Below, one piece after another: positions 8,349-15,390 of a stretch of DNA of 64,000 bases. The stretch is from an uncultured Clostridia bacterium (GTDB lineage Bacteria > Bacillota > Clostridia > Oscillospirales > Acutalibacteraceae). The notes below the pieces were generated by a model, which was given only the letters and a program-made list of their open reading frames with translations, had not been told where the DNA came from and searched no databases. Made by a program: the position numbers and the translations under genes. The stretch lies in NCBI GenBank assembly GCA_947625785.1, contig CANQPS010000004.1:1-64000 (forward strand), in the 5' to 3' direction. Numbering within the stretch: position 1 is the stretch's first letter; each line of letters opens with the position of its first letter.

Positions 8349-10205
8349 CTATAATTTTCTTTTTGTTGTTTTTGGATTTTGTAATGCACTTTCAATCAGT
8401 GTTGTATCCTTTTCATTAAAAGCTATGTTGTATTGCCCATTCAGATTTTCTCCTTTTGCATTTTTGTTAAAAACGGCAAATAATTCTTGTCCTTTTGTGC
8501 TTTCGGCAAGCTGTTCAACTTGTTCCTTTGTTAGCGTTCTGTATTTCATTTGTTGCCCGCCAAGCAAAGCTTCTGCTTTAAGTCGTGTATTGACTTTTGA
8601 ATTTCTGCCAACAGAAAAAATATCTGAATTACTTTTATATTGGTTGGGGTAAAGAGTGTTTAGAATAAAATTCTTGTTTTGTGGCAAAAATGCTAAACGG
8701 ATTTTTTTCTCTTTTGTTGGTATCGCAACAAATCTGTCTTTTTCATCTTGCAGCTTATCAAGCTGTTCCGGCTGTATCATCAGAAACTCAACTTTAACAT
8801 TAAGCTGTGCCGCCCGTTTTTTTAGTTCCTGATAATCAGCCATTGGCGTATAATAATTGTTGTGTCTTTGGATGACGGTTTCATCTTCAATCTCTAATGC
8901 TCTTTGAAGCAGATTTTTATCTTTTTCTTTTATTGTAATAAGTGCATAATCGCTATATAACTTTGCCGAGAAGAAAAACGGATAAGCGTACAACTTCGGA
9001 ACAGCAGAGAGTGCAATGCGTACTCGATAGTTTTCGCCCTGTGCTTTCACAAGATTTTTGTACGGTATATTACCGACAATGGCAGGAGTGGTTTCATACC
9101 TCTTTAGCACTTCTTGTAAATTCGGTTTTTTCATCTTATACTGCTTTTGCGTTTTTATTTTTCTGTGCAGTAGTCTGTATTTTTTATCAAGTTTGTTTTT
9201 ATATTTTCTTCGTAACATCAATCTTGCAATAACCAACAGAAGAAAGAAAAAAGGATTTGTTGAATTTTTGATAAGCGACTGAAAAACCTTTGCTTCGGCA
9301 GGAGTAGTTGTTGGGGGACTTTTTTGAAAATAACTTTGTTCGTATTTTTCAAATTCTGTCCTAAATGGTTTTGGAGCAATTTCAGATTTTTGTTGTACAG
9401 ACGGTTCTTCTTTTGTAGGCGGTCTGTAAAATCCCATCATCTTTTCAAGGTTTTCTTTTTTGTAATAATCACCGAATTGCTCTGCTAATTTATTTGCTCG
9501 TATTTTTTTTGTTTCGCCGATTTTCTGAAAAGTAATATGTTTGTCAGTATAACGAGTTATCTCAAAACTTTTATTTTTCATAAATGAAATAAATTCTTGT
9601 TTGCTGTTACATAACTTTGCTGCTTCATTAAGAGCGTTACATAAATCTACTTTCCAAGATTTTCCTTTTGTGGCTAATTCACTAGTAGCCTGATCAATTC
9701 CACGCAAGCCGGATTGCTTTTTGATTGTTGTTAATCCATACTTTTGACACAGTTTGTCACTTTCGGGACGCATTATTTTTTCAAGTGTAGTTTTATTTCC
9801 TTTCCACTTCAAACCAGTTTCAATAGAAACGGAATTTATTATGAAATGGTTATGAATATGATTCTTATCAATATGTGTTGAAATAATAACTTGAAATCCG
9901 GGTGCAATCTTTTCGGCAAGTTCAACACCTAACTGATGTGCAAGCTCCGGTGTAATTTTTTCGTTTGGCGAAAAGCTCTGTACATAGTGGTGTGCAAGAA
10001 TCTTATCATCTTTATCAAATGCACGGCGAGTTTCATAAAACTGTTTTGACAAACCGTCCGCTCCGTCGTTTACGCAATTAAGGAAGGTCGCTCGAAAACA
10101 TTTTTCATCACCGTTACGGTTTTCCGGTGAAAGGACATATGCTATTGAATCATAAACATACTGATGTGCTTTAATTGGTTTTTTTATCGGCTCAACCACT
10201 GCCAT
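8349..10205 (-). CDS. MOBP-type relaxase (mobilisation nuclease)
   Basis: 618 aa; nicks the origin of transfer and leads the strand into the recipient. The N-terminal relaxase domain shows a tyrosine-containing YVYDSIAYVLSPE motif (about 15-30) and the metal-binding three-histidine motif DKNHIHNHFIINS (about 108-122). The long C-terminal part carries a basic stretch with a hydrophobic segment (about 300-330, NPFFFLLLVIARLML) and ends with LTKEQVEQLAES and a basic tail (PKTTKRKL). The LT.EQ end resembles the C-termini of the VapD-like and PBECR4-like proteins of this element. The start is the ATG at 10205, with GAAAGG 10 nt upstream. It overlaps the MobC-like gene by 14 nt, so the two are coupled. 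Confidence 0.85.
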   Translation of the reverse strand: MAVVEPIKKPIKAHQYVYDSIAYVLSPENRNGDEKCFRATFLNCVNDGADGLSKQFYETRRAFDKDDKILAHHYVQSFSPNEKITPELAHQLGVELAEKIAPGFQVIISTHIDKNHIHNHFIINSVSIETGLKWKGNKTTLEKIMRPESDKLCQKYGLTTIKKQSGLRGIDQATSELATKGKSWKVDLCNALNEAAKLCNSKQEFISFMKNKSFEITRYTDKHITFQKIGETKKIRANKLAEQFGDYYKKENLEKMMGFYRPPTKEEPSVQQKSEIAPKPFRTEFEKYEQSYFQKSPPTTTPAEAKVFQSLIKNSTNPFFFLLLVIARLMLRRKYKNKLDKKYRLLHRKIKTQKQYKMKKPNLQEVLKRYETTPAIVGNIPYKNLVKAQGENYRVRIALSAVPKLYAYPFFFSAKLYSDYALITIKEKDKNLLQRALEIEDETVIQRHNNYYTPMADYQELKKRAAQLNVKVEFLMIQPEQLDKLQDEKDRFVAIPTKEKKIRLAFLPQNKNFILNTLYPNQYKSNSDIFSVGRNSKVNTRLKAEALLGGQQMKYRTLTKEQVEQLAESTKGQELFAVFNKNAKGENLNGQYNIAFNEKDTTLIESALQNPKTTKRKL

Positions 10206-10617
10206 ACTTTTCAAGCCTTTCTATTTTTTCTGTAAGCCTATCAATTTTCCTTTCCAAGGATCTAAATGTATGTTCTTCGGTGTTATACACTTCAGCAAGT
10301 ATCTGTTGCAGAAGTTTCATAACTTCCTTTTGATTATCATCTATCCTTGCCAACATTTCTTTATTGACATATTTTTGCGAATTTGCAACAGCGGCTATCT
10401 GATTGATATTGACACCTATTCTTCGTATTTCCAAAATCAGTGATGGGAGTTTTGAGGCATCAACTACTCTCTTGTTTTTAGACAAGGATATCAGATAATT
10501 CGCTACACTTTTGTTTGCAAGTCGTGCCTTTTCTTCAATCTCTTTCTTTTCTGTTGGCGATAGTCTGATATGTAACTCTTTAGTTTTATTCTCTGCTATA
10601 AATTCATTTTCTTTCAT
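10192..10617 (-). CDS. MobC-like relaxosome accessory protein (RHH)
   Basis: 141 aa. The segment KELHIRLSPTEKKEIEEKAR followed by ANKSVANYLISL is a ribbon-helix-helix DNA-binding fold. The middle LEIRRIGVNINQIAAVAN is the signature region of MobC-like mobilisation proteins. The C-terminus is a coiled coil (RSLERKIDRLTEKIERLEKY). Such proteins bind oriT and help the relaxase, encoded immediately downstream with overlap. The candidate oriT lies just upstream (10640-10900). Ribosome binding site GAAGG about 8 nt before the ATG. Confidence 0.8.
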   Translation of the reverse strand: MKENEFIAENKTKELHIRLSPTEKKEIEEKARLANKSVANYLISLSKNKRVVDASKLPSLILEIRRIGVNINQIAAVANSQKYVNKEMLARIDDNQKEVMKLLQQILAEVYNTEEHTFRSLERKIDRLTEKIERLEKYGSG

Positions 10618-10639
10618 AACATCACCTTCGCTACTGACA

Positions 10640-10900
10640 GAAATAAGTTACTTTTCCCGAAAAGTAACAAAAGGGGGGAACGGACCTCCGCAGGAGGTCG
10701 CAAGCTTAGATTTTGTGTGTACAAAGTATCCACAAAATCGCTTGGTGGTGAAATCCCCACACCCCTTTACGATTTTCGCATAAATTCAAAAATCGTAAAA
10801 ATCGAAAATCGCTTTGCTCACCAAAATGACAGATTTTTGAATTTCTGTAAAATACCAAAATCTGTAAAAATGAAAAATCCGGCAGAAAAACAAAATCAAA
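10640..10900. other. Candidate origin of transfer (oriT)
   Basis: The 290-bp gap before the mobC-relaxase pair is full of inverted repeats. There is a perfect 10-bp palindrome with a 2-nt loop (GTTACTTTTC / GAAAAGTAAC, 10647-10668). A GC-rich stretch with CTTGGTGGTG then TCCCCACACCCC (10741-10766) looks like the nic-proximal region of Gram-positive MOBP origins. Two long imperfect hairpins follow, built on ACGATTTT / AAAATCGT (about 10769-10799) and ACAGATTTT / AAAATCTGT (about 10829-10868). Position upstream of the relaxase operon supports oriT. The exact nic site is not identified. Confidence 0.6.
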
Positions 10901-10911
10901 AATCACTGATT

Positions 10912-11322
10912 TTAGTTATCTGTCGGTTTATAAGGATATGCGGGATTTTGATATGCTGTGGGTGTGCCGGATCTGACATTTTCGTTAATTCCTGCCTGTG
11001 CTGTAATGGCAGGATCGGCATTTTGCGGTGAAACTGCCGTTTCCTCTGCTTGAGCATTTTCCGATTTTTCCATTTCAAGCTCAAGCATAAATTCTTCAAA
11101 TTTGGAAAAAACTGTTTTTCTGTCCTCATCGGAATTGACACCGTTATTGCTGAGCAGCTTCATGACCTTATCGGAAAATTCGCTGTCCCTTGTTCGTTCC
11201 GCTTCATGCTTTTTGATGTCAGACTTCAACTCTGCTATTCGGGCTTTCTTCTTTTCGATGTCAGCCGTGAGCTTGTCAATCTCCTTGTTTGCCTTTTTTA
11301 TAAAGTCCTCATGAATGTTCAT
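10912..11322 (-). CDS. DUF4315-like coiled-coil protein of the element
   Basis: 136 aa from an ATG with a strong AGGAGG site 9 nt upstream. The first half is a charged coiled coil (KEIDKLTADIEKKKARIAEL, then KSDIKKHEAER). A short helical part follows (FSDKVMKLLSNNGVNSDEDR), then an acidic and proline-rich tail. This layout matches DUF4315 proteins that accompany ICE transfer genes. It follows ssb by 19 nt in the leftward operon. Molecular role unknown. Confidence 0.55.
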   Translation of the reverse strand: MNIHEDFIKKANKEIDKLTADIEKKKARIAELKSDIKKHEAERTRDSEFSDKVMKLLSNNGVNSDEDRKTVFSKFEEFMLELEMEKSENAQAEETAVSPQNADPAITAQAGINENVRSGTPTAYQNPAYPYKPTDN

Positions 11323-11341
11323 TGTTGTATCCTCCTTCTTT

Positions 11342-11731
11342 TTATTCAAAGGGTAAATCATCGGGTTCGTAATTTTCAAAGACTTCTTCAATATCCTTCT
11401 CTTGTGCTTTTGCTGATTTTGCTCCGCAAAAATTTACTCCCTCAACAACTACATAAACATTTTTACGATTGTTTCCGTCTTTGTCCGTAAATGTACTTGT
11501 TTTAAGTCTGCCGTCTATTATGATCTGCTGACCTTTTTCAAAATACTTGCATATGAATTCTGCCGTCTTGTGCCATGCCTCGCAATTAAAAAAATTGACT
11601 TCTCTCTCATCATTTACACTGCGGCTGTCCTCAACCGCAATACTGAAATGCACAACGGCTTTATCCGTCTTTGTATGCATAAGCTCAGGTATTGCCGTGA
11701 GCCTGCCCTGTAAAAATACCTCGTTTAACAT
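11342..11731 (-). CDS. ssb: Single-stranded DNA-binding protein (element copy)
   Basis: 129 aa OB-fold SSB: MLNEVFLQGRLTAIPEL start, central VNFFNCEAWHKTAEFICKYF and GQQIIIDGRLKTSTFTDKDG, and the acidic C-terminal tip DDLPFE that recruits partner proteins. It protects single-stranded DNA during conjugative transfer or replication of the element. The start is ATG 11731 rather than 11749, because MLNEVFLQGR is the family N-terminus and AAAGGA lies 10 nt before it. It follows the VapD-like gene with 20 nt between, so the two are likely co-expressed. Confidence 0.9.
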   Translation of the reverse strand: MLNEVFLQGRLTAIPELMHTKTDKAVVHFSIAVEDSRSVNDEREVNFFNCEAWHKTAEFICKYFEKGQQIIIDGRLKTSTFTDKDGNNRKNVYVVVEGVNFCGAKSAKAQEKDIEEVFENYEPDDLPFE

Positions 11732-11751
11732 AAAATCAGATCCTTTCATTT

Positions 11752-12357
11752 CTACCTTCTTTTCGGTTTATGTACACCTGCTTGTGCAGGGCGATTTGCA
11801 GCTTCAAGTATTTTTGAAGCCTTTTTCAAATCCTTTGAATCAACTGTAACCTTTAACCCGACACCTGCTTCGCTTAAAGCTCTGAACTGTTCCGGTGTTA
11901 GGTTTAATTCCGATTTCTCGGATAATAATTCTCTTGTGCCTGGTTCTTTCTTTAGCAATAAAATATCCTCCCGGTTTTCTTTGGGAGGATTGGATGTTTT
12001 TAATTTTTTTTGAACCGGTATAATTACTCCTTTACCTACATTTCTTCTGTATGTTTCATTTAAATCAAATGTTTGATCTTCTATTATCGCAGTCGAATCA
12101 AACTTATCAGCACAATTATAAAGCCACGGCAACGCTTTGTACATATTCATTGCTGCAATTACCATTTGTGTTTCATTCATTTTTTCAACTGAGAGATACC
12201 CTGAATATTGACGATGGTCAAAACCATGTTCTGACATATATTTTGCTATATCAGACCATGATTTATTTATATCTGATTTAGGATAATACTTAGTTAATGA
12301 TTGAATAGATAAATCAAATGAAAAATATCTGTAAAAATCTATTTCACTTAAATTCAT
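11752..12357 (-). CDS. VapD-like nuclease with extra C-terminal module
   Basis: 201 aa. Residues about 10-95 follow the VapD family of Cas2-like endoribonucleases: YFSFDLSIQSLTKYYP, then WSDIAKYMSEHGFDHRQYSG, YLSVEKM and ALPWLYNCADKF. The conserved aspartate of the FDL motif is present (D15). After a linker, a C-terminal module LNLTPEQFRALSEAGVGLKV then KKASKILEAANRP and a basic end HKPKRR is shared with the PBECR4-like protein and resembles the relaxase end. The start overlaps the preceding small gene by 14 nt and ssb follows directly. In VapXD systems an upstream small antitoxin partners VapD, which would fit the gene at 12344-12652. Nuclease activity is inferred. Confidence 0.65.
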   Translation of the reverse strand: MNLSEIDFYRYFSFDLSIQSLTKYYPKSDINKSWSDIAKYMSEHGFDHRQYSGYLSVEKMNETQMVIAAMNMYKALPWLYNCADKFDSTAIIEDQTFDLNETYRRNVGKGVIIPVQKKLKTSNPPKENREDILLLKKEPGTRELLSEKSELNLTPEQFRALSEAGVGLKVTVDSKDLKKASKILEAANRPAQAGVHKPKRR

Positions 12358-12652
12358 TAGCAATCTGCCTCTCTTTTATTTTTGCATATTTAACAACATC
12401 CTCAACTCCACCATCATGATATGAATACCATGTTTTTACATATTTCATAAACCATGCTCTATTAAACAAATAAAAATACATTACTATGAAGTCACTTGAA
12501 TTATTTCCCTCATAAATACCTTTACCGGTTTTAATAATGCTTCCTTCGTGCATAGATTTATCCAAAGCATCATAAAGTGCTTCGGATGTATATTCTTCAA
12601 ACTGATTGATTCTTTCCTCGTCAAAGCTGATTTCAAATTTTCTTTTGCTCAT
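12344..12652 (-). CDS. Hypothetical protein, possible VapD partner
   Basis: 102 aa, no family recognised. An N-terminal hydrophilic part (KFEISFDEERINQFEEYTSE) precedes an aromatic-rich segment (SSDFIVMYFYLFNRAWFMKY) and a charged end (VVKYAKIKERQIANEFK). The ATG at 12652 has AAGGAG 10 nt upstream; an earlier TTG is too close to that site. It overlaps the VapD-like gene by 14 nt, so translation is coupled. Small size and order are what an antitoxin would show, but it does not resemble VapX and nothing in the sequence proves the role. Confidence 0.5.
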   Translation of the reverse strand: MSKRKFEISFDEERINQFEEYTSEALYDALDKSMHEGSIIKTGKGIYEGNNSSDFIVMYFYLFNRAWFMKYVKTWYSYHDGGVEDVVKYAKIKERQIANEFK

Positions 12653-12678
12653 ACTTGTCAATCTCCTTAATCGTAATT

Positions 12679-13203
12679 TTATTCTATGCCCTCAAACTCA
12701 GGCTCGGGGAAGTCCGTAAAATCATCATTCCCCTGTTCATCGGATTTTACCTCTCCGTCACTGCTCGATGCAGTTTCATTTGTCGGAATATCTCCGCCAC
12801 TTGTCTGCATATTCTTCAGCAGTGCCGGCAACATATCCATAGCTGCCTGTTCTCTCTTACGTTTCTTTTTCTTCTCACGCTCCCTTTTCAGCTCGGCTTT
12901 TATGCTTTCACGCAGTTCCTGTTTAGCAAGCTCAAGCTTAACCTCATACTCTTTTTGGATTTCTGATTCCCTCTCTTTCAGGTACTCATCAGCTTGCAGC
13001 TTCTCAATTTTACGCTCCGTCAGAAAATCAAAGGTTGACGGCTTAACTATTTTCAATGCCTCATCAACCTTTCTAATTTTCTCATTTACGAGAATATTGT
13101 AATTCTGCTCGTTCGAAGCAACCGAAGCCTGCTCAAGCATCTTCCGATAGCTTGTAAGAAGCTCCAAAAGGCTTTTACGAAATGCCTTATCGTAATAAGT
13201 CAT
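12679..13203 (-). CDS. Hypothetical coiled-coil protein of the element
   Basis: 174 aa, strongly charged. Residues about 70-120 form a long coiled coil with a lysine/arginine block (ELKREREKKKKRKREQA) followed by AMDMLPALLKNMQ and a very acidic tail (DDFTDFPEPEFEGIE). The ATG overlaps the stop of the SpoVG-like gene (ATGA), so both are made together. No family recognised. A structural or DNA-processing accessory role in the element is possible. Confidence 0.5.
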   Translation of the reverse strand: MTYYDKAFRKSLLELLTSYRKMLEQASVASNEQNYNILVNEKIRKVDEALKIVKPSTFDFLTERKIEKLQADEYLKERESEIQKEYEVKLELAKQELRESIKAELKREREKKKKRKREQAAMDMLPALLKNMQTSGGDIPTNETASSSDGEVKSDEQGNDDFTDFPEPEFEGIE

Positions 13204-13475
13204 ATAATATCTTCACTCCTCTCAAGGCGGTCGTATTCCTTTATGACCTCTTGCTCAATATATGAACGTGCTTTCGGAGTAAGAGGTATTACATCAGAGG
13301 ACTCGTTGCCGGTGTGTCTGCGTATTGTTTTTGAAAACTCAACAAACCTCTTCTTTCCGTTGTCAATAAGTCTGATATTGCCGATGAGAAGGCAGTAGTC
13401 AATTACAATCGACACATCGGCTATCTGCCTTTTGTTGTCTTCCGTTTTCGTGATTTCAACCGAAGTGATTTTCAT
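13200..13475 (-). CDS. SpoVG-like protein (element copy)
   Basis: 91 aa. MKITSVEITKTE, then ADVSIVIDYCLLIGNIRLID and RFVEFSKTIRR, follows the SpoVG layout (start MKIT.VRI, a conserved 'D..F.I..I+.I' strand, and the K.. segment). SpoVG-like proteins bind RNA or DNA and are common in Clostridial ICEs. The ATG at 13475 has GAGG 6 nt upstream. The stop overlaps the next gene by 4 nt. A chromosomal spoVG is not in this window. Confidence 0.6.
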   Translation of the reverse strand: MKITSVEITKTEDNKRQIADVSIVIDYCLLIGNIRLIDNGKKRFVEFSKTIRRHTGNESSDVIPLTPKARSYIEQEVIKEYDRLERSEDII

Positions 13476-13533
13476 AGCGTACCTCAATTATATCATTTTT
13501 TGTTTAAAAGGAAAAGGGGCAATTTTAAAGTTT

Positions 13534-13564
13534 TAGCCTTGCAAAAATAAAATTTGCAAGGCTA
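13534..13564. terminator. Hairpin after the PBECR4-like gene
   Basis: A perfect 12-bp stem TAGCCTTGCAAA / TTTGCAAGGCTA with a 7-nt loop sits between the PBECR4-like gene and the SpoVG-like gene. Neither strand has a good U tract after it, so it may be a weak terminator or a 3' stabilising or processing hairpin. It separates the upstream locus from the rest of the leftward operon. Confidence 0.4.
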
Positions 13565-13602
13565 TAGTTATACTCTGGAAATTAATTTCTATTATTTTAT
13601 TG

Positions 13603-14475
13603 TTATCTTTTAGGTTTATTGTCGTGTTGTTTTGGTAAAATATTCAATGCTTGATTTACTTTGTCTAAATCTAATTTATTGAACATAATGGTAAAATTGT
13701 CATCTGCTGTTTTTACACTTTGAAAGGGAATACTTGATTTACTTAATGCTGTTATCTGCTCTGGGGATAAGTTAGATTTTTTAACTAAATCCGATTTATT
13801 TACCGTTAAATTTTCTTCATTACCACTATTAAAGTTGACTGCATTGTTATTATCTTTGTAGTAATGCAAATCTTTAATCATATGAGAAAAATTGCATTTA
13901 TCAAGTAATGATATATCAAAACTCTTGTTGCAATATGTATATTCAGAATAATAATCATCTGCTTTATTTTTTCGTAAGATTGCCTCTACTTTTAATGTTG
14001 GATTTGTAAGCTCTTTAATTCCTTGATTTAATAGTGTTCTAGGAATATCATAAGTTTTTCTGGATAAAAAACCAACACTTAATACATTTTTTGAATTACC
14101 CAAAAAGTAGTCAGATTGAAGCAGTATTCCACTTTTTAAAAAATTGCCAATCAAGCAATGGTTAAAAAACAACCCTGATAAATATGGTAATACAGCTAAT
14201 TTTAAATTCATAGTGCTGTTTGGCGGAGCAAAGTCTTTGATTGATAACATCTTATCTGTGCATAGTTTATAAAATTTTGTTGATGAAACATTTGCTTTTG
14301 CTCCTGTCAGATGACAAAAATTTTCTCCTGAGAAGTTAAGCAATTTATATTTTAATTTATTGCTTTCGTAATAAACTATCATAAAATTCTTGTTTTCAAG
14401 ATTTTCCTTATAATCATTTGCTGCGACAAGTATGATTTTTAGAGCTTGCTGATGAGAAAAATTTTTTGCTATCAT
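13603..14475 (-). CDS. PBECR4-domain predicted nuclease with C-terminal transfer-like module
   Basis: 290 aa. Residues about 5-160 look like the PBECR4 domain (barnase/EndoU/colicin E5-D/RelE-like fold): QALKIILVAANDYKENLENK, ENFCHLTGAK (His55), STKFYKLCTDKMLSIKDF, KLAVLPYLSGLFFNHCLIG and NSKNVLSVGFL. Such domains are predicted RNases in toxin and phage proteins. The C-terminus NLSPEQITALSKSSIPFQSV then LDKVNQALNILPK and NKPKR matches the end of the VapD-like protein. The gene stands alone behind promoter, tandem repeats and terminator (14500-14737), the order of type III toxin-antitoxin loci, yet it does not look like ToxN, TenpN or CptN. ATG 14475, AAGGA 8 nt upstream. The family call rests on motif recognition. 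Confidence 0.6.
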   Translation of the reverse strand: MIAKNFSHQQALKIILVAANDYKENLENKNFMIVYYESNKLKYKLLNFSGENFCHLTGAKANVSSTKFYKLCTDKMLSIKDFAPPNSTMNLKLAVLPYLSGLFFNHCLIGNFLKSGILLQSDYFLGNSKNVLSVGFLSRKTYDIPRTLLNQGIKELTNPTLKVEAILRKNKADDYYSEYTYCNKSFDISLLDKCNFSHMIKDLHYYKDNNNAVNFNSGNEENLTVNKSDLVKKSNLSPEQITALSKSSIPFQSVKTADDNFTIMFNKLDLDKVNQALNILPKQHDNKPKR

Positions 14476-14504
14476 ATTTTACTTCCTTTTTTCGTTATTA
14501 AAAA

Positions 14505-14537
14505 CTCAAGACCGCAATTTTATACTGCGGTCTTGAG
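14505..14537 (-). terminator. Intrinsic terminator before the PBECR4-like gene
   Basis: A perfect 12-bp stem (CTCAAGACCGCA / TGCGGTCTTGAG), 9-nt loop, followed leftwards by TTTTTAATAA. It lies between the repeats and the start codon at 14475, so most transcripts should stop before the gene. Confidence 0.85.
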
Positions 14538-14556
14538 AAGATTTCCTAATTACTGA

Positions 14557-14660
14557 TTTTTCTGTTGTCTGCCAACCTGCTGACCCAAATAATGTTCAGC
14601 TCAAATTTTGAAGTTTTTCTGTTGCTTCCCAACCTGCTGACCCAAATAATGTTCAGCTCA
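14557..14660 (-). repeat. Two 47-bp direct repeats, 57-bp period
   Basis: Copies at 14557-14603 and 14614-14660 are identical at 44 of 47 positions, both containing CAACCTGCTGACCCAAATAA and TGTTCAGCTCA. The three differences are clustered in the segment between CTGTTG and CAACC. They lie entirely within the predicted leader RNA. Confidence 0.95.
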
Positions 14661-14708
14661 TCTGTCAGATTTTAGGTGTCAGTTCACCGAGATTTTCTCT
14701 CTATATAT

Positions 14709-14737
14709 AATATACACTATTTTAAAATTTATGTCAA
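14709..14737 (-). promoter_or_regulatory. Consensus sigma-A promoter for the repeat RNA
   Basis: Leftward TTGACA (14737-14732), 17-bp spacer, TATATT (14714-14709). Start expected near 14702. Confidence 0.8.
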
Positions 14738-14793
14738 TATAATTTTTGAATTCTAAAAATTTTTATAACGGGACTTCAAGTCCCATTATTTAT

Positions 14794-14994
14794 TCAATAA
14801 ATACATTCCTTTTTCACCTCCTCATATTGCTTTACCAACTTATAAAAAGTAGAATGTTTAAGGTGTAATTGTTCTATTGCGTGTTTAGGTTTGATTTTAT
14901 GTTCTTTCCAAGCGTTATAAATACTTTCCCAGTTTTCAGGATATTCAATAGCTTTGCGACCTAAGTTTTTACCATTTACTCTTGCTGCTGCATT
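14794..14994 (-). pseudogene. C-terminal remnant of a small serine recombinase/resolvase
   Basis: An open stretch without start codon encodes AAARVNGKNLGRKAIEYPEN, WESIYNAWKEHKIKPKHAIE, then QLHLKHSTFYKLVKQYEE and a stop. This is the C-terminal helix-turn-helix end of resolvase/invertase-type recombinases (GRK, W..Y..WK, A...L....TFYKL.K.YE). The catalytic domain is missing, as a stop precedes the fragment. It lies between the repeat-RNA promoter and the integrase and is another trace of recombination-module turnover. A palindrome GGGACTTCAAGTCCC lies just beyond its end at 14770-14784. Confidence 0.7.
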
Positions 14995-15330
14995 ATGTAC
15001 TCATATATTATTATAATTAATTGACACTCTTTTCGCATTTTCTTCAACTCATTTCATTTAATATTTAATACTCTTTCTTTTTTGTCTTTTTATCTTGTGT
15101 TGCAACTCTGACTTCTCCGATTGTTTTCTTGCTTGTTCAGCACCTACAAAATCAAATAACCTATTAAAAAAATATATAAAAACACACTACTTTACAGCGT
15201 GACTTTTATTAGTTAATTTTAACTATGTTTACAAATTAAACTTAAAATATAGAATTTTTGTTTATTATATTGATTTACAAAAAATAAAATATATAATAGA
15301 CTTTGCAAGTGCTTGTAAAATCTACTATAT

Positions 15331-15390
15331 ATTTTATGGAGGTTATATTTTATGGAGGTTATATTTTATGGAGGTTATATTTTATGGAAA
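15331..15390 (+). repeat. 16-bp tandem repeats carrying ATG and SD before the integrase
   Basis: ATTTTATGGAGGTTAT is repeated perfectly three times (15331-15346, 15347-15362, 15363-15378), followed by a partial unit whose ATG (15384) starts the integrase. Each unit contains both an ATG and a GGAGG. As 16 is not a multiple of three, the upstream ATGs lie in all three frames. Just before them, 15286-15338 can fold into a long hairpin (AAAATATATAATAGA with TCTACTATATATTTT, one G-U pair). Confidence 0.9.

Larger units (their letters stand above)
14500..14702 (-). ncRNA. Candidate repeat RNA (type III antitoxin-like)
   Basis: Predicted transcript from the promoter at 14709-14737 to the terminator at 14505-14537, about 200 nt without a reading frame. 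It has a short hairpin near the 5' end (GGTG..CACC), then two 47-nt repeat units spaced 57 nt apart. Each unit can form a GCTGA/TCAGC stem and a GTTG/CAAC stem. The three differences between the units all lie in the loop of the second stem, which is what selection on structure would leave. The order repeats-terminator-protein equals that of ToxIN-type loci, where repeat RNA units neutralise an RNase. Alternatively it is a leader that attenuates expression of the downstream gene. Confidence 0.5.

Noticed and set aside
13603-14475. ToxN/AbiQ family toxin
   Set aside because: The gene order fits, but the protein lacks the ToxN sequence pattern and instead shows PBECR4-like motifs, including the H-L-T-G stretch.
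14557-14660. CRISPR array (repeats near a Cas2-like VapD gene)
   Set aside because: Only two 47-bp units with a 10-bp gap, no spacer diversity and no cas genes; the units lie in a promoter-terminator transcript.
14941-15302. Further genes between the resolvase scrap and the integrase
   Set aside because: Only short broken frames without ribosome binding sites; AT-rich leader DNA.
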